34,433 nt of DNA from an uncultured bacterium (lineage in GTDB: Bacteria > Patescibacteriota > Gracilibacteria > Absconditabacterales > Absconditicoccaceae), in contig CAMVOC010000009.1 of the NCBI GenBank assembly GCA_947169045.1, positions 1 to 34,433 of the forward strand, read 5' to 3'. The first letter of the stretch is position 1; the number at the start of each line of letters is the position of its first letter. The notes beneath the pieces were generated by a model that made no database searches, was not told the DNA's origin, and saw only the letters and a list, made by a program, of their open reading frames with translations. The position numbers and the translations under genes are program-made. Shown one piece after another: positions 23,360 to 31,097 of this stretch.

Positions 23360-24268
23360 CTACTGGTATTTTTTATTTCTATTCATTCTATTTCTTCTTC
23401 TGACTTCACTTTCTGCTAGGGATTTGGCGATTCCCCTATCATTCAACAAATCGTACATTCTTCCATCTTCTGCTAGAGCAATTCCTTCGGCAATATATTC
23501 CGTTGGGATGTCTTTAATTGGAAGTGTATTCCATAATTGCTCGGCTTCTTGTGCCGTTTTTCCCATACTTTTGAGCACATTTTTTGCCCAGCTTTTGTAT
23601 CCTGCTACTTTTTCTTTCACGATTCTACCTTGTGTCCATACGCAACGTATTTGTGCAAGGCTTTGTTCTGGATTGTAACGTTTTGACTCTCAGCTTTTTA
23701 TCTTATCGATTTGATCTAGCATTGCTTGATATCCTTTCTCTGGTGAAGAAAAGACTCCGTATCCTTTACTACTTCTTCCCAGATCTCCATTACATTTCAT
23801 ATTTCCTGGGTTATAATTACATACTGCGGCAGTAGCTCCGTACTTTTTCTTATCGGCTGCTAATTGCTCTTCGTATGCTGTTTTCTCTTGCTGAGTAAGC
23901 ACCTTTCCTGCTTCTCAAAAGTCTTTATATCAAAGGCTGATCCATTTTTCTTTCAGTTTTGCAAAAGATTTTGGTCCAAATTTCCCATCGACGAGCGTTC
24001 CAATATATTTTTGGAATTCTTTCACTCTTTTTTCATTTTCTTTCCCAGTTCCAAACAGCTTTTTTATCTTTTGGTGAGAAAACATTTTTTGTTCGTAGAG
24101 GAATTGTGCCAATCCTTGCATATCATTCTTGTATTTTTCCAGTTTCTGTTTGATATTCTTGATCTTAATGTCTGTCATCAACAGGGTCTCCTGTTTCTCC
24201 TGTTGCTGCCAACTAGGAGTATACAAGGGATTTCTCTCTTTTCCTGAAAGTAAGTCTGTTTTATTCAT
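23360..24268 (-). CDS. PG-binding-like plus NPGN lysin-like protein, paralogue 1 (302 aa)
   Basis: Same architecture as the gene at 22286-23185. The N-terminus is short and polar without a signal peptide. The PGB1-like domain lies at residues about 62-110 (KEFQKYIG, VDGKFGPKSF). The NPGN motif is near 153-157, followed by YGVFSSPEKGYQAML and a helical C-terminus that ends in a basic tail. It differs from its sister by Cys residues flanking NPGN (VCNYNPGNMKCNG) and in the last 30 residues. ATG at 24268 was chosen because the open frame further upstream runs through the promoter. The stop is TAG. It has its own promoter at 24306-24334 and stands alone upstream of the sister operon. Confidence 0.8.
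23598..23763 (-). repeat. identical tract in the paralogue pair, copy B
   Basis: Partner of 22488-22653, 100% identical over 166 bases with sharp edges. Confidence 0.93.
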
Positions 24269-24305
24269 GCTCTTTTGATAAAAGATAAAAATTATCCATC
24301 TTGAA

Positions 24306-24334
24306 ATGATACTCCAAGAGAGGCGTTTTGTCAA
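24306..24334 (-). promoter_or_regulatory. promoter of PGB/NPGN paralogue 1
   Basis: On the minus strand TTGACA (24334-24329), a 17-base spacer and TATCAT (24311-24306), 37 bases before the ATG. The spacing to the ATG is the same as at the sister promoter 23222-23250. Confidence 0.78.
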
Positions 24335-24361
24335 ATTTTCGTGTTTGAAAAAATTTTTTAC

Positions 24362-24398
24362 AAAAAAAAGGACGCGTGCAAACTGCAATACTGCGTCC
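24362..24398 (-). terminator. Rho-independent terminator of the alpha operon
   Basis: On the minus strand GGACGC (24398-24393) pairs with GCGTCC (24375-24370) around a partly self-complementary loop, and eight T follow. It begins about 20 bases after the rpoA stop, so rplQ is not in this transcript. Confidence 0.85.
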
Positions 24399-24419
24399 TC
24401 TATAGGCTTTTATGAGCTT

Positions 24420-25415
24420 TTATCCAATTTCGATTTTCCCGATATTTTCCAATGCTTGATTGATTTCGTCGATAGCTTTCTTTCCTACTCCTTTCATCAA
24501 GAGGAGTTCAGCTTTCTTTTTCTTTTCTAGATCTTCTACGTACAAGATATTATTCTTTATCAAAGCATTTCTTGTCCTCTCGCTCAATGGAAGAGCGTCG
24601 ATTGGCATTGTCTTGAGGTTGGAATCCTCAGAAACAAATTCTCTTTCGATAGGCAATTGATCATACTCTACAAATACACTGCGATCAATATACAAATCTT
24701 CAAAGATGAAGAGTTTTGCGTAACTAGCTAGCACTTCACCTGCGAACATCAACATTTGCTTTGGTGAAACAGATGCAAAGTCTGATTTGATTTCAATTGT
24801 CAAAGTATCCTTGGTTGAACCTGTAAAATCTTCGATTACTTCCTCTACATCGTATTTTACATAATCTACCAATTTGAAGTCATTATCGATGAGCAATAAA
24901 TTCACTTCAGAAGACTCTTCTTTTTTACCTCTTGCTCTGAGATAATCCAATGAATAATATCCATATCCTTTTTCGATTCTGATATCCATATTTACCTCTA
25001 CGCTCGCGTCTGTAATCTCGAATAAGAACTCTTCTGGATTAAGGATTTCGATCCCTGAAGGTAATTTGAGGTTTTTTGCTGTGTAAGTACCGATTCCTTT
25101 GAATCTCTGAGATACTCGCTGGAGGGATTCAACTTTTTCATCTACTGTGAACTTGAGTTTCTTGAAATTTAACATAATATTCACCACGTTCTCTTTCACT
25201 CCGTCGATTACATAATATTCGTGGGGAACTCCTTTTATCTTGATTCCTGTAATTGCTCCTCCTAAATTATATGCCAAGATTATTCTTCTCATCGCGTTTC
25301 CCAACGTGTGTCCGAATCCACGAGGAAGGTTCTTCATCTGGAACCTCATAGTTGACTCATCAATTTCTGTTGCCACGATTTTAGGCGTTCCAATGAAATT
25401 TTGGATATCTAACAT
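24420..25415 (-). CDS. rpoA: RNA polymerase alpha subunit
   Basis: Alpha subunit that nucleates RNA polymerase assembly; 331 aa, full length. The N-terminal dimerisation domain has LPRGFGHTLGNAMRRIIL. The C-terminal DNA-binding domain has LPLSERTRNALIKN and a helix-hairpin-helix (LMKGVGKKAIDEI). There are no in-frame TGA codons, unlike low-expression neighbours. The stop is TAA. It is last in rpmJ-rpsM-rpsK-rpsD-rpoA and is followed directly by a terminator. No Shine-Dalgarno precedes ATG. Confidence 0.98.
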   Translation of the reverse strand: MLDIQNFIGTPKIVATEIDESTMRFQMKNLPRGFGHTLGNAMRRIILAYNLGGAITGIKIKGVPHEYYVIDGVKENVVNIMLNFKKLKFTVDEKVESLQRVSQRFKGIGTYTAKNLKLPSGIEILNPEEFLFEITDASVEVNMDIRIEKGYGYYSLDYLRARGKKEESSEVNLLLIDNDFKLVDYVKYDVEEVIEDFTGSTKDTLTIEIKSDFASVSPKQMLMFAGEVLASYAKLFIFEDLYIDRSVFVEYDQLPIEREFVSEDSNLKTMPIDALPLSERTRNALIKNNILYVEDLEKKKKAELLLMKGVGKKAIDEINQALENIGKIEIG

Positions 25416-25495
25416 TGAGTTTTTGTATAAAAAGATAAAAAGCTGATTTTGCTGATCACTATTCCCCTAACTACAGACACATTGCCAATATACTA

Positions 25496-26113
25496 CTATG
25501 CTCTAGCATAAAACTCAATAACCTTCAACAGATCTGCTTGGGTATCGATTTCTCCTCTTTTTGGCATACTCAATACTTCCACCGTATAAGCATTTTTGTC
25601 TACTTTTATCCAAGAAGGAACTTTTACGCTAGTTTTGCTTGTCGTAGCGTAAAGAGGTGACTTGGTCAATCCTTCGCGAAGTTTCAATACATCACCAGGT
25701 TTGAGAAAGGTAGAAGGAATATTGTGTTTGATTCCATTAAGGGTAAAATGTCCGTGAGTCACCATTTGTCTCGCCTGCATAATAGATTGAGCAAGTCCAG
25801 AACGCAAAATGATTGAATCTACTCTCCTTTCGAGAAATTGGAACAATGCTTCATCGTGAGAAATATTGTTGTTTTTTGCATATTTAGACGCCGTAATCTT
25901 TACGATTTTTGCAAATTGTTTTTCACTCATCAAGTAAGATCTTTTTAGCAACTGCTTATTTCTGAGCAATTTCCCGTACTCTGAGTGTCTCGCCATAGAA
26001 GAACCGTGTTGACCTGGAGTTGTCCTTCTTGCTTTGACGTTGTATTTTTCTGAACCGAAGAGATTTACTCCTTCTCTCCTACATAATCTAAATTTTGCTC
26101 CCGTGTATCTCAT
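25496..26113 (-). CDS. rpsD: 30S ribosomal protein S4
   Basis: Primary 16S rRNA-binding protein that starts 30S assembly; 205 aa. Shows MRYTGAKFRLCRREG, the TTPGQHG segment and an S4 RNA-binding domain (RRVDSIILRSGLA, ARQMVTHGHFTLNG). No TGA codons; stop TAG. In many bacteria S4 represses this operon. The leader has no Shine-Dalgarno but carries TTTTTATTATCATT, resembling the one before rpsK. Confidence 0.98.
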   Translation of the reverse strand: MRYTGAKFRLCRREGVNLFGSEKYNVKARRTTPGQHGSSMARHSEYGKLLRNKQLLKRSYLMSEKQFAKIVKITASKYAKNNNISHDEALFQFLERRVDSIILRSGLAQSIMQARQMVTHGHFTLNGIKHNIPSTFLKPGDVLKLREGLTKSPLYATTSKTSVKVPSWIKVDKNAYTVEVLSMPKRGEIDTQADLLKVIEFYARA

Positions 26114-26171
26114 AATGCATGATAAATGATAATAAAAATATGGATTTGTCTCTCAACCAAGGTACTACCCA

Positions 26172-26561
26172 TTAGTTACGCTTAGGTCTTTCCCCTTTAC
26201 ATCCTCCGAACTGGATTGCAGTATCTTCTCTGATGTATGCAATATCGATTACTCCTATTTCGTTGATAGCCTTGAATACTCCATCACGAGCCATTCCTGT
26301 TCCTCTAAATACTACTCCAATTTCTTTGAGCCCATTTGCTTGAGCGTCTTTGAGCAGTTGTTTAGTAAGAACTTCTGCGGCATATGGAGTGGATTTTTTG
26401 GAACCTTTGTATCCTACTTTTCCAGTCCCTCCTCCTGAAACTTTATTTCCTTCAACATCCACGAGATTGATAAGCGTGTTATTTGAGGTAGTATGCACAT
26501 GAAGGACTCCTGTGGTAATTTTAATTTCCTTCTTTTTCCCTTTCGCTTTTGGTGCTGCCAT
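26172..26561 (-). CDS. rpsK: 30S ribosomal protein S11
   Basis: Platform protein of the small subunit, near the mRNA exit; 129 aa. It has a Lys-rich N-terminus, then VLHVHTTSNNTLI, GTGKVGYKGSKKSTPYAA, and the ending GCKGERPKRN. No TGA codons; stop TAA. It lies between rpsM and rpsD in the conserved order. No Shine-Dalgarno; the leader has TTTTTACTATCATT just before ATG. Confidence 0.98.
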   Translation of the reverse strand: MAAPKAKGKKKEIKITTGVLHVHTTSNNTLINLVDVEGNKVSGGGTGKVGYKGSKKSTPYAAEVLTKQLLKDAQANGLKEIGVVFRGTGMARDGVFKAINEIGVIDIAYIREDTAIQFGGCKGERPKRN

Positions 26562-26608
26562 AATAATGATAGTAAAAATAAACTAAATGAATTACTTGTA
26601 CGCATATA

Positions 26609-26983
26609 TTACTTCTTGAGTACAGGTCTTACCTTAGATCTACCAAGAAGCTTTTTCGCAGTTTTCGCGTTTTTCCTCGTAAGTTGTCCACGTACTGGCA
26701 ATCCGAGGTTATGTCTCATTCCTCTGTAGCATTTGATCTCTTTTAATCTTTTAATAGCTGCTGCTACTTCTCTTTTGAGGTCAGATTCGAGAACGTAGTT
26801 TTTGAGTTCGTCAGAAATCTTTTTTTGATCCTCTTCGGTCAAAGCTGAAACTTTGGTCATATAAGGGATTTTTACTGTCTCTAAGATTTTCTTGGATCTC
26901 ATTCTTCCAATCCCATAAATATTCGTCAATGCAATCCAAATGGACTTATCATCTGGCAATACGTGTCAATGCAATCTAAACAT
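26609..26983 (-). CDS. rpsM: 30S ribosomal protein S13 (one UGA-Gly)
   Basis: Head protein of the 30S subunit that contacts P-site tRNA; 124 aa. The true start is ATG at 26983 (MFRLHGHVLPDDK), reached by reading TGA at 26968-26966 as the Gly of the family's MARIxGVDLP opening. A standard-code caller would begin nine codons later, at a TTG. Also present are IYGIGRMRSKKIL, the CYRGMRHNLGLPVRGQ motif and a basic tail. It lies 28 bases after rpmJ. The stop is TAA. Confidence 0.97.
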
Positions 26984-27011
26984 TACAGATCAACTATAAA
27001 AAATAAAAAAA

Positions 27012-27128
27012 TTATCCTTGTCTGGATTTGTGACGAGGATTTTTCTTGCATGTTATATACAATCTCCCTCTTCTTTTGATAATTTGGCAGTACATGCACC
27101 TTTTTTTCAATGAAGAAACAACTTTCAT
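27012..27128 (-). CDS. rpmJ: 50S ribosomal protein L36 (38 aa)
   Basis: Short zinc-ribbon protein of the large subunit. It starts [14 protein letters not shown] and ends [12 protein letters not shown]. The C-x2-C pair (CMYC) and later CKKNPRH give the zinc ligands Cys, Cys, Cys and His. Its size fits the family, and it is short enough to be missed by length-filtered gene calling. It is first in the alpha operon, where many bacteria have infA-rpmJ; no infA is present in this window. Confidence 0.96.
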   Translation of the reverse strand: MKVVSSLKKRCMYCQIIKRRGRLYITCKKNPRHKSRQG

Positions 27129-27163
27129 CAGTTAAGACAACAATAAATAAAGCTGGTTATCTC

Positions 27164-27178
27164 GGCAGTTTATCTGCC
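27164..27178 (-). promoter_or_regulatory. 5' leader hairpin of the alpha operon
   Basis: GGCAG-ATAAA-CTGCC stem-loop about 10 bases downstream of the -10 box, within the rpmJ leader. It could protect the transcript 5' end or take part in autogenous control. No sequence match to a known S4 site is claimed. Confidence 0.35.
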
Positions 27179-27189
27179 TAAGTGAGAAT

Positions 27190-27217
27190 ACTATATAAAA
27201 AAGAAGCAGAAATGCAA
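27190..27217 (-). promoter_or_regulatory. promoter of the alpha operon
   Basis: On the minus strand TTGCAT (27217-27212), a 16-base spacer and TATAGT (27195-27190), about 60 bases before the rpmJ ATG. Confidence 0.55.
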
Positions 27218-27376
27218 GAGAAAATTCATTACTTTATCACTTTTTTTAAAAAATGGTTGTTTAAATTTACGCATTTGATGTGCATTGATGAGGAAAATCT
27301 AGAATTACTTGCTTTTTGGCTTTGGAAAGGATATATTGTGTGGTTATTTTTTCGCTCCTATGGCAAGATATCGTAG
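27212..27376 (+). CDS. possible 54-aa hydrophobic small protein
   Basis: An open frame from ATG at 27212 to TAG. The product is rich in Trp, Phe, Leu and Lys (LLAFWLWKGYIVWLFF) and could be a single membrane segment. It overlaps the -35 box of the opposite-strand alpha operon promoter. It ends 38 bases before the Sua5 gene. No homologue is recognised. If it is not real, 27218-27414 is intergenic with nothing else visible. Confidence 0.25.
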   Translation: MQEKIHYFITFFKKWLFKFTHLMCIDEENLELLAFWLWKGYIVWLFFRSYGKIS

Positions 27377-27414
27377 GTACTACTTCAGATTTATCTTTTC
27401 TTTTTGATTGACGT

Positions 27415-28473
27415 ATGCAGCCGTTTTATCCTCCTACTCCTGAAACCTATCAACTCGCAAAAAAGCTGATTGAGAACGAAGAACTTGTCGCTTTCCCTAC
27501 GGAAACGATCTACGGACTCGGAGCTAACGCGTTGAGTGATGTCGCTGTGCAGAAAATTTTTGCTGTCAAGGGGAGACCAAGTGATAACCCGCTTATCGTG
27601 CATCTAGGGGATAAAAAACGTATTGATGAGTATGCTAGGGTCGAAAACGCCGTGCAACAGAAGATTATCGATACCTTGATGCCTGGCCCTCTGACGCTCC
27701 TGTTGCCTAAAAAGGAATGAATTTCTAAGTTTGCATGCGGAGTTCCATTAGTAGGGATTCGTATTCCTAGCAATCACGTTGCTAGAGATTTTTTACAGGC
27801 AGTGCAATTACCTATTGCCGCTCCGAGCGCTAATATTTCCTGAAAACCAAGTCCAACTACCGCCCAAATGGTGTATGACAACGTGGGAGATCAAATTCCT
27901 ATGATTATTGATGGCGGAGAAAGTGAGGCAGGTATTGAAAGTAGCGTGATTCGCGTAGTCGAAAAGGAGACGAACTGAACATCCGCTGCTCAAGGGTGAT
28001 TTGAACGTTTTTTGATTCAAATTCTCCGTCCTTGATTTGTCACGAAAGAAGATTTAGAGGCGCTGTTTGATGGGCAAGTGGAGGTCGTCTACACGGTTAA
28101 AAATCCTGAACTTTCTCCTGGAATGAGGTACAAACATTATAGTATTTCTGGAGAAGTAAGGATTTTCGACTCTCTGTCTGACATTTCTCTCTCCTCCCAA
28201 TCCATTCATTCACCAGATATACACATCTGAATCCTCCTCACGCAAGAATTACAAGAGAGCAATCCTGACTTGATTCAACACTTTGTACGTGATTGAATGA
28301 CAATCCTCCCTCGAGGGACAACCTCTAATTTAGCGAGTTGCGCGCATCTGCTCTTTGATCAGTACCATAGCGCCGAACAAGCATGAATCAATCTGCTCTT
28401 TGTGGAGAGATTACCTGAGGAATGAATAGGATATGCCATTATGAACAGAGTCAAAAGAAGTGCGGGATTTTAG
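27415..28473 (+). CDS. tsaC: L-threonylcarbamoyladenylate synthase, Sua5 type (UGA-Gly gene)
   Basis: Makes threonylcarbamoyl-AMP from threonine, bicarbonate and ATP for the t6A37 modification of tRNAs that read ANN codons. The YrdC domain (residues about 10-190) shows AFPTETIYGLG, KGRPSDNPLIVHL, PGPLTLLL and SANISGKPSPTTA. A Sua5 C-terminal domain follows after the SPGMRYKHY linker, giving 352 aa, the length of Sua5 rather than the short TsaC. Nine TGA codons read as Gly, including the one in SANISGKP at 27841-27843. The stop is TAG. A TfoX-N gene follows 38 bases later. Confidence 0.95.
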
Positions 28474-28511
28474 GTTCTTTTAAGGTTAATCTTTTATACT
28501 TATTGATACTC

Positions 28512-28808
28512 ATGGCTAGTACCCCAGACTATCTCCACTTTATCCTCGATCAGCTCTCTGATATTCCAGAAATTTCCTATCGCTCTATGATGGGAGAATA
28601 TCTTTTATACTATCGCTGAAAAATCGTTGGTTGAATCTATGATAATCGCTTATTACTCAAACCAACGGAGCAGGTGAAACACATCATAAAAACTGTGGAG
28701 ATGCAACTCCCCTATCCTGGGGCAAAGCCTATGATTTATGTAGATACTGTCGATAATTCTGAATATGTAAAAAAACTTATTGAAACTACGTATCAACATT
28801 TGAAATAG
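28512..28808 (+). CDS. TfoX N-terminal domain protein, 98 aa (UGA-Gly gene)
   Basis: Matches the TfoX/Sxy N-terminal family over its whole length: MASTPDYLHFILDQL, the YRSMMGEYLLYYRGK core with Gly as TGA at 28617-28619, DNRLLLKPT and YPGAKPMIYVD. The TfoX C-terminal helix-hairpin-helix domain is absent, as in many stand-alone members. In gammaproteobacteria TfoX is a competence regulator; stand-alone N-domains have no settled role. It probably shares a transcript with the Sua5 gene. The stop is TAG, 18 bases from the convergent gene, with no terminator seen between. Confidence 0.85.
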
Positions 28809-28826
28809 TCCTTGAAATTACTGTTT

Positions 28827-29138
28827 TTACGCAGAGACTGTGGCATCTTTAATCCATGAAGCAAGCACTTGTTTTGTGGCTTCGTGTAACAGCGTAACGT
28901 ATTTAGGAACCAGATAAAAAAGCTGAGGTTCCAACTCCTCTACATCGATTTCTTCTGGGTCAGAAATAGCAAGCTGTGCGACTTGTTCTTCAGTAAGCAC
29001 GTCGAGGAGCTTTTCCTGAAAAGCTAGGGAAATACTATCTTTGAGTGCTGCGACTTCTTCTGGGGAAATTTCAGCTTTTTGTCGCTCCTGTCGTTTATGC
29101 AGAGCGTAAGCTTGAGCTTCTTTAATCGTATCGATCAT
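28827..29138 (-). CDS. hypothetical helical protein, 103 aa
   Basis: Not recognised. Mostly helical and charged, starting MIDTIKEAQAYALHKRQERQKAE, with an acidic middle (DPEEIDVEELEP) and a hydrophobic C-terminal helix. Its ATG overlaps the TAA of the upstream coiled-coil gene by one base (TAATG), a classic translational-coupling arrangement, so the two probably work in fixed stoichiometry (inference). Confidence 0.75.
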   Translation of the reverse strand: MIDTIKEAQAYALHKRQERQKAEISPEEVAALKDSISLAFQEKLLDVLTEEQVAQLAISDPEEIDVEELEPQLFYLVPKYVTLLHEATKQVLASWIKDATVSA

Positions 29139-30067
29139 TATTTTCTCGTTTTGTTACGATATAAATCTGCCTGCACTTTTGCGAGATAGTCGGATCTGAT
29201 ATTGTCCAAATGTCTAAGAATATGAGCTTTCAATCCTGCTTTATATCGGCTATCTTTCTCGGAAATAGTACATCTTTCTTCGATTGCCTGGAGATGCTCT
29301 CCTATGGTATGATTAGCAAATATATTTCCTCATTTGAGCTGATTTTCCTTGGCAATTTTGAGAACTCTTTTCCCTCCTCGTGATTGAGTCATCTTGGAGA
29401 GATATGTAATTGCGTTACTAGGATATTCCTCAGGATGTTCTTGTTTACATTTGATAATCTGATCATCAATCTTTCTTAGCGCTCTCACTTCAGAAAAAGG
29501 AAGAAAATCTCTCAACTTTGGATTAGGTCCTCTCAACTCTATTTCCTCGAGTTTTTTCTTAAGTTTTGCGTTACGTTGCGCTTCAGCTTTTTCAAATGCA
29601 GCTTTATATTTGGATTCTGCAGCTTGTTCAGCTTTTTGTGCTCCTCTTTTTTTGTATTCTCGGAACTCTTTTGCTATCTCATCTCTCTCTTTCGTCCTTT
29701 TGGCTTTTAAATTCGCGATTTCTCCGTCTTTTTCTTTTTTCGTGTCATTCAATGCTGCCATCAAATCTGCTATTTTTTTATCTTTTTCCGCTTGTAGCTT
29801 CTGATCTTCCTTTCGTTTCTCGGACATTTGTGTTTTCGCTTCGGACATCTCCGTATCCACTTTCTTTAAAAAGGCTTCGAGTAGTTCTTGACGCTCTTCT
29901 TTAGACCTTCCTTCATCAAGAATCGCTCTGATGATCTGTTCAACTTTATCAGAAGTTGTATCTACGGCCGTACCGTCCGGTGAAACTGTGGATTCCTTCA
30001 TGTTTTTTGGAATTAGTATTCCATTTTTCATTTCTCGTTGATCTGAGGAAGTTGCTAATCTCGCCAT
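29138..30067 (-). CDS. coiled-coil protein of unknown function, 309 aa
   Basis: Not recognised. The N-terminal 50 residues are polar. Residues about 60-175 are a long Lys/Glu/Ala-rich coiled coil. The C-terminal 130 residues are probably globular (NPKLRDFLPFSEVRALRKI, CKQEHPEEYPSNAITYLSKM). Reading TGA at 29332-29330 as Gly adds 64 residues, up to TAA at 29138. This extension produces the one-base stop/start overlap with the next gene, which supports it. There is no signal peptide or membrane segment. It is transcribed from a promoter at 30098-30126, divergent from the acidic membrane protein. Confidence 0.8.
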
Positions 30068-30097
30068 GTTTTAGGGTTATCAATTAAAACTTTCTTT

Positions 30098-30126
30098 AGT
30101 ATACTCTTTCTGTCTGGATAAAGCAA
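30098..30126 (-). promoter_or_regulatory. promoter of the coiled-coil pair
   Basis: On the minus strand TTGCTT (30126-30121), a 17-base spacer and TATACT (30103-30098), 30 bases before the ATG at 30067. Confidence 0.65.
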
Positions 30127-30165
30127 ATTTTGAACTAGTTTTTCCCTTCCTCAATAGATTTCCCC

Positions 30166-30193
30166 TTGACTTTTTGCTATTTTTGACTATAAT
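30166..30193 (+). promoter_or_regulatory. promoter of the acidic membrane protein
   Basis: TTGACT (30166-30171), a 16-base spacer and TATAAT (30188-30193). The ATG at 30251 lies 57 bases downstream. It is divergent from, and does not overlap, the promoter at 30098-30126. Confidence 0.75.
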
Positions 30194-30250
30194 TTAGTGT
30201 ATGTATGTTAATAAAAAAACCTTATGTAAAACAAAAACTGGAAATACTGT

Positions 30251-31039
30251 ATGAACACTAAAGATGAACTACTAAAAATTATTCAAGATGTACATGCTGA
30301 GGATTTGCATCGCCATTATCATCCTGAAGAAGTCCATGAACATGCTAGCATCTCTGCGCTTAACGTTAGTCCTCCTGTAATAGATGATTTTCATCAGGTA
30401 TCCCCTTCCAATTTGCATGAAGGCGTCGAACGTCCTTATTCTTCTGATGAAGTCGATGATGAGGAAGTGTACGATGATGAAGAAGCCTACGATGAAGAGG
30501 AAGATTGTGAAGAAGCAGACGCTTTTGATGAAATATCTGAAGAAGACGACGATGCTTATCAAACGGATACTTCACTGGTTGACCCTCCAGATCCGGAGAC
30601 TCCTGCTGAAGAATATCATTTCCCTTGGAGATGGGTCGTTGGACTACTTCTCCTTCTCCTCTTATTCTTGCTTGTGATTGGTCCTCTAGGATATCTCACT
30701 GAAGAAGTCCTCACCAGCAATAGGACAGAAAAAAAGGTTGATCACGCCATAGGAGTCGTTGAACAAACCGTCGAAAAAACGGATCAATTAGAGAAAAAAG
30801 TTGACGCCCTGGTTGAGCAATCAGAGACAACGATGCGTGTGGTTTCTTCCATGAGAGGAGACATTGCCACCTTACAGGCAGAGCAACATTTGATGCATAA
30901 AAAGCTGAATAGGCATTCACGACACCTTACTACCATCGAATCTCGTAGTACTAGTGCTCCAAGAGTAGAATTTCATAGCAATGTGCATGCCGATCAAGCT
31001 ACTAATCTTAGTTCTAGTGTCGATTTTAAGACGTATTAA
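30251..31039 (+). CDS. acidic single-pass membrane protein with coiled-coil stalk, 262 aa
   Basis: Not recognised by family. Residues 18-31 are His-rich (HRHYHPEEVHEH). Residues 65-105 are almost all Asp and Glu. One strongly hydrophobic helix runs from about 128 to 148 (WVVGLLLLLLLFLLVIG). A heptad-like coiled coil follows at about 155-220 (VEQTVEKTDQLEKKVDALVEQ), then a Ser/Thr-rich tail. The likely topology is a cytoplasmic acidic head and an outer stalk, though orientation is not proved. There are no TGA codons. A single-gene unit with a clear promoter and terminator. Confidence 0.85.
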   Translation: MNTKDELLKIIQDVHAEDLHRHYHPEEVHEHASISALNVSPPVIDDFHQVSPSNLHEGVERPYSSDEVDDEEVYDDEEAYDEEEDCEEADAFDEISEEDDDAYQTDTSLVDPPDPETPAEEYHFPWRWVVGLLLLLLLFLLVIGPLGYLTEEVLTSNRTEKKVDHAIGVVEQTVEKTDQLEKKVDALVEQSETTMRVVSSMRGDIATLQAEQHLMHKKLNRHSRHLTTIESRSTSAPRVEFHSNVHADQATNLSSSVDFKTY

Positions 31040-31054
31040 TACGTATTGTATAAG

Positions 31055-31082
31055 CAAGGAATATTGTATTCCTTGTTTTTTT
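31055..31082 (+). terminator. Rho-independent terminator after the acidic membrane protein
   Basis: CAAGGAATA-TTG-TATTCCTTG (31055-31075), followed by seven T. It lies 15 bases past the TAA, between convergent genes. Confidence 0.9.
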
Positions 31083-31097
31083 GTTTTGGGAAAAGGG

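Noticed and set aside
22286-24268. A prophage carrying the NPGN lysin genes
   Set aside because: No capsid, tail, terminase or integrase-like sequence is present in the window; the genes have their own promoters and a tandem duplication instead.
30272-30677. Several open frames overlapping the acidic membrane protein gene
   Set aside because: They arise from the repetitive GAT/GAA codons of the Asp/Glu-rich segment in other frames; none has a motif or a start site.
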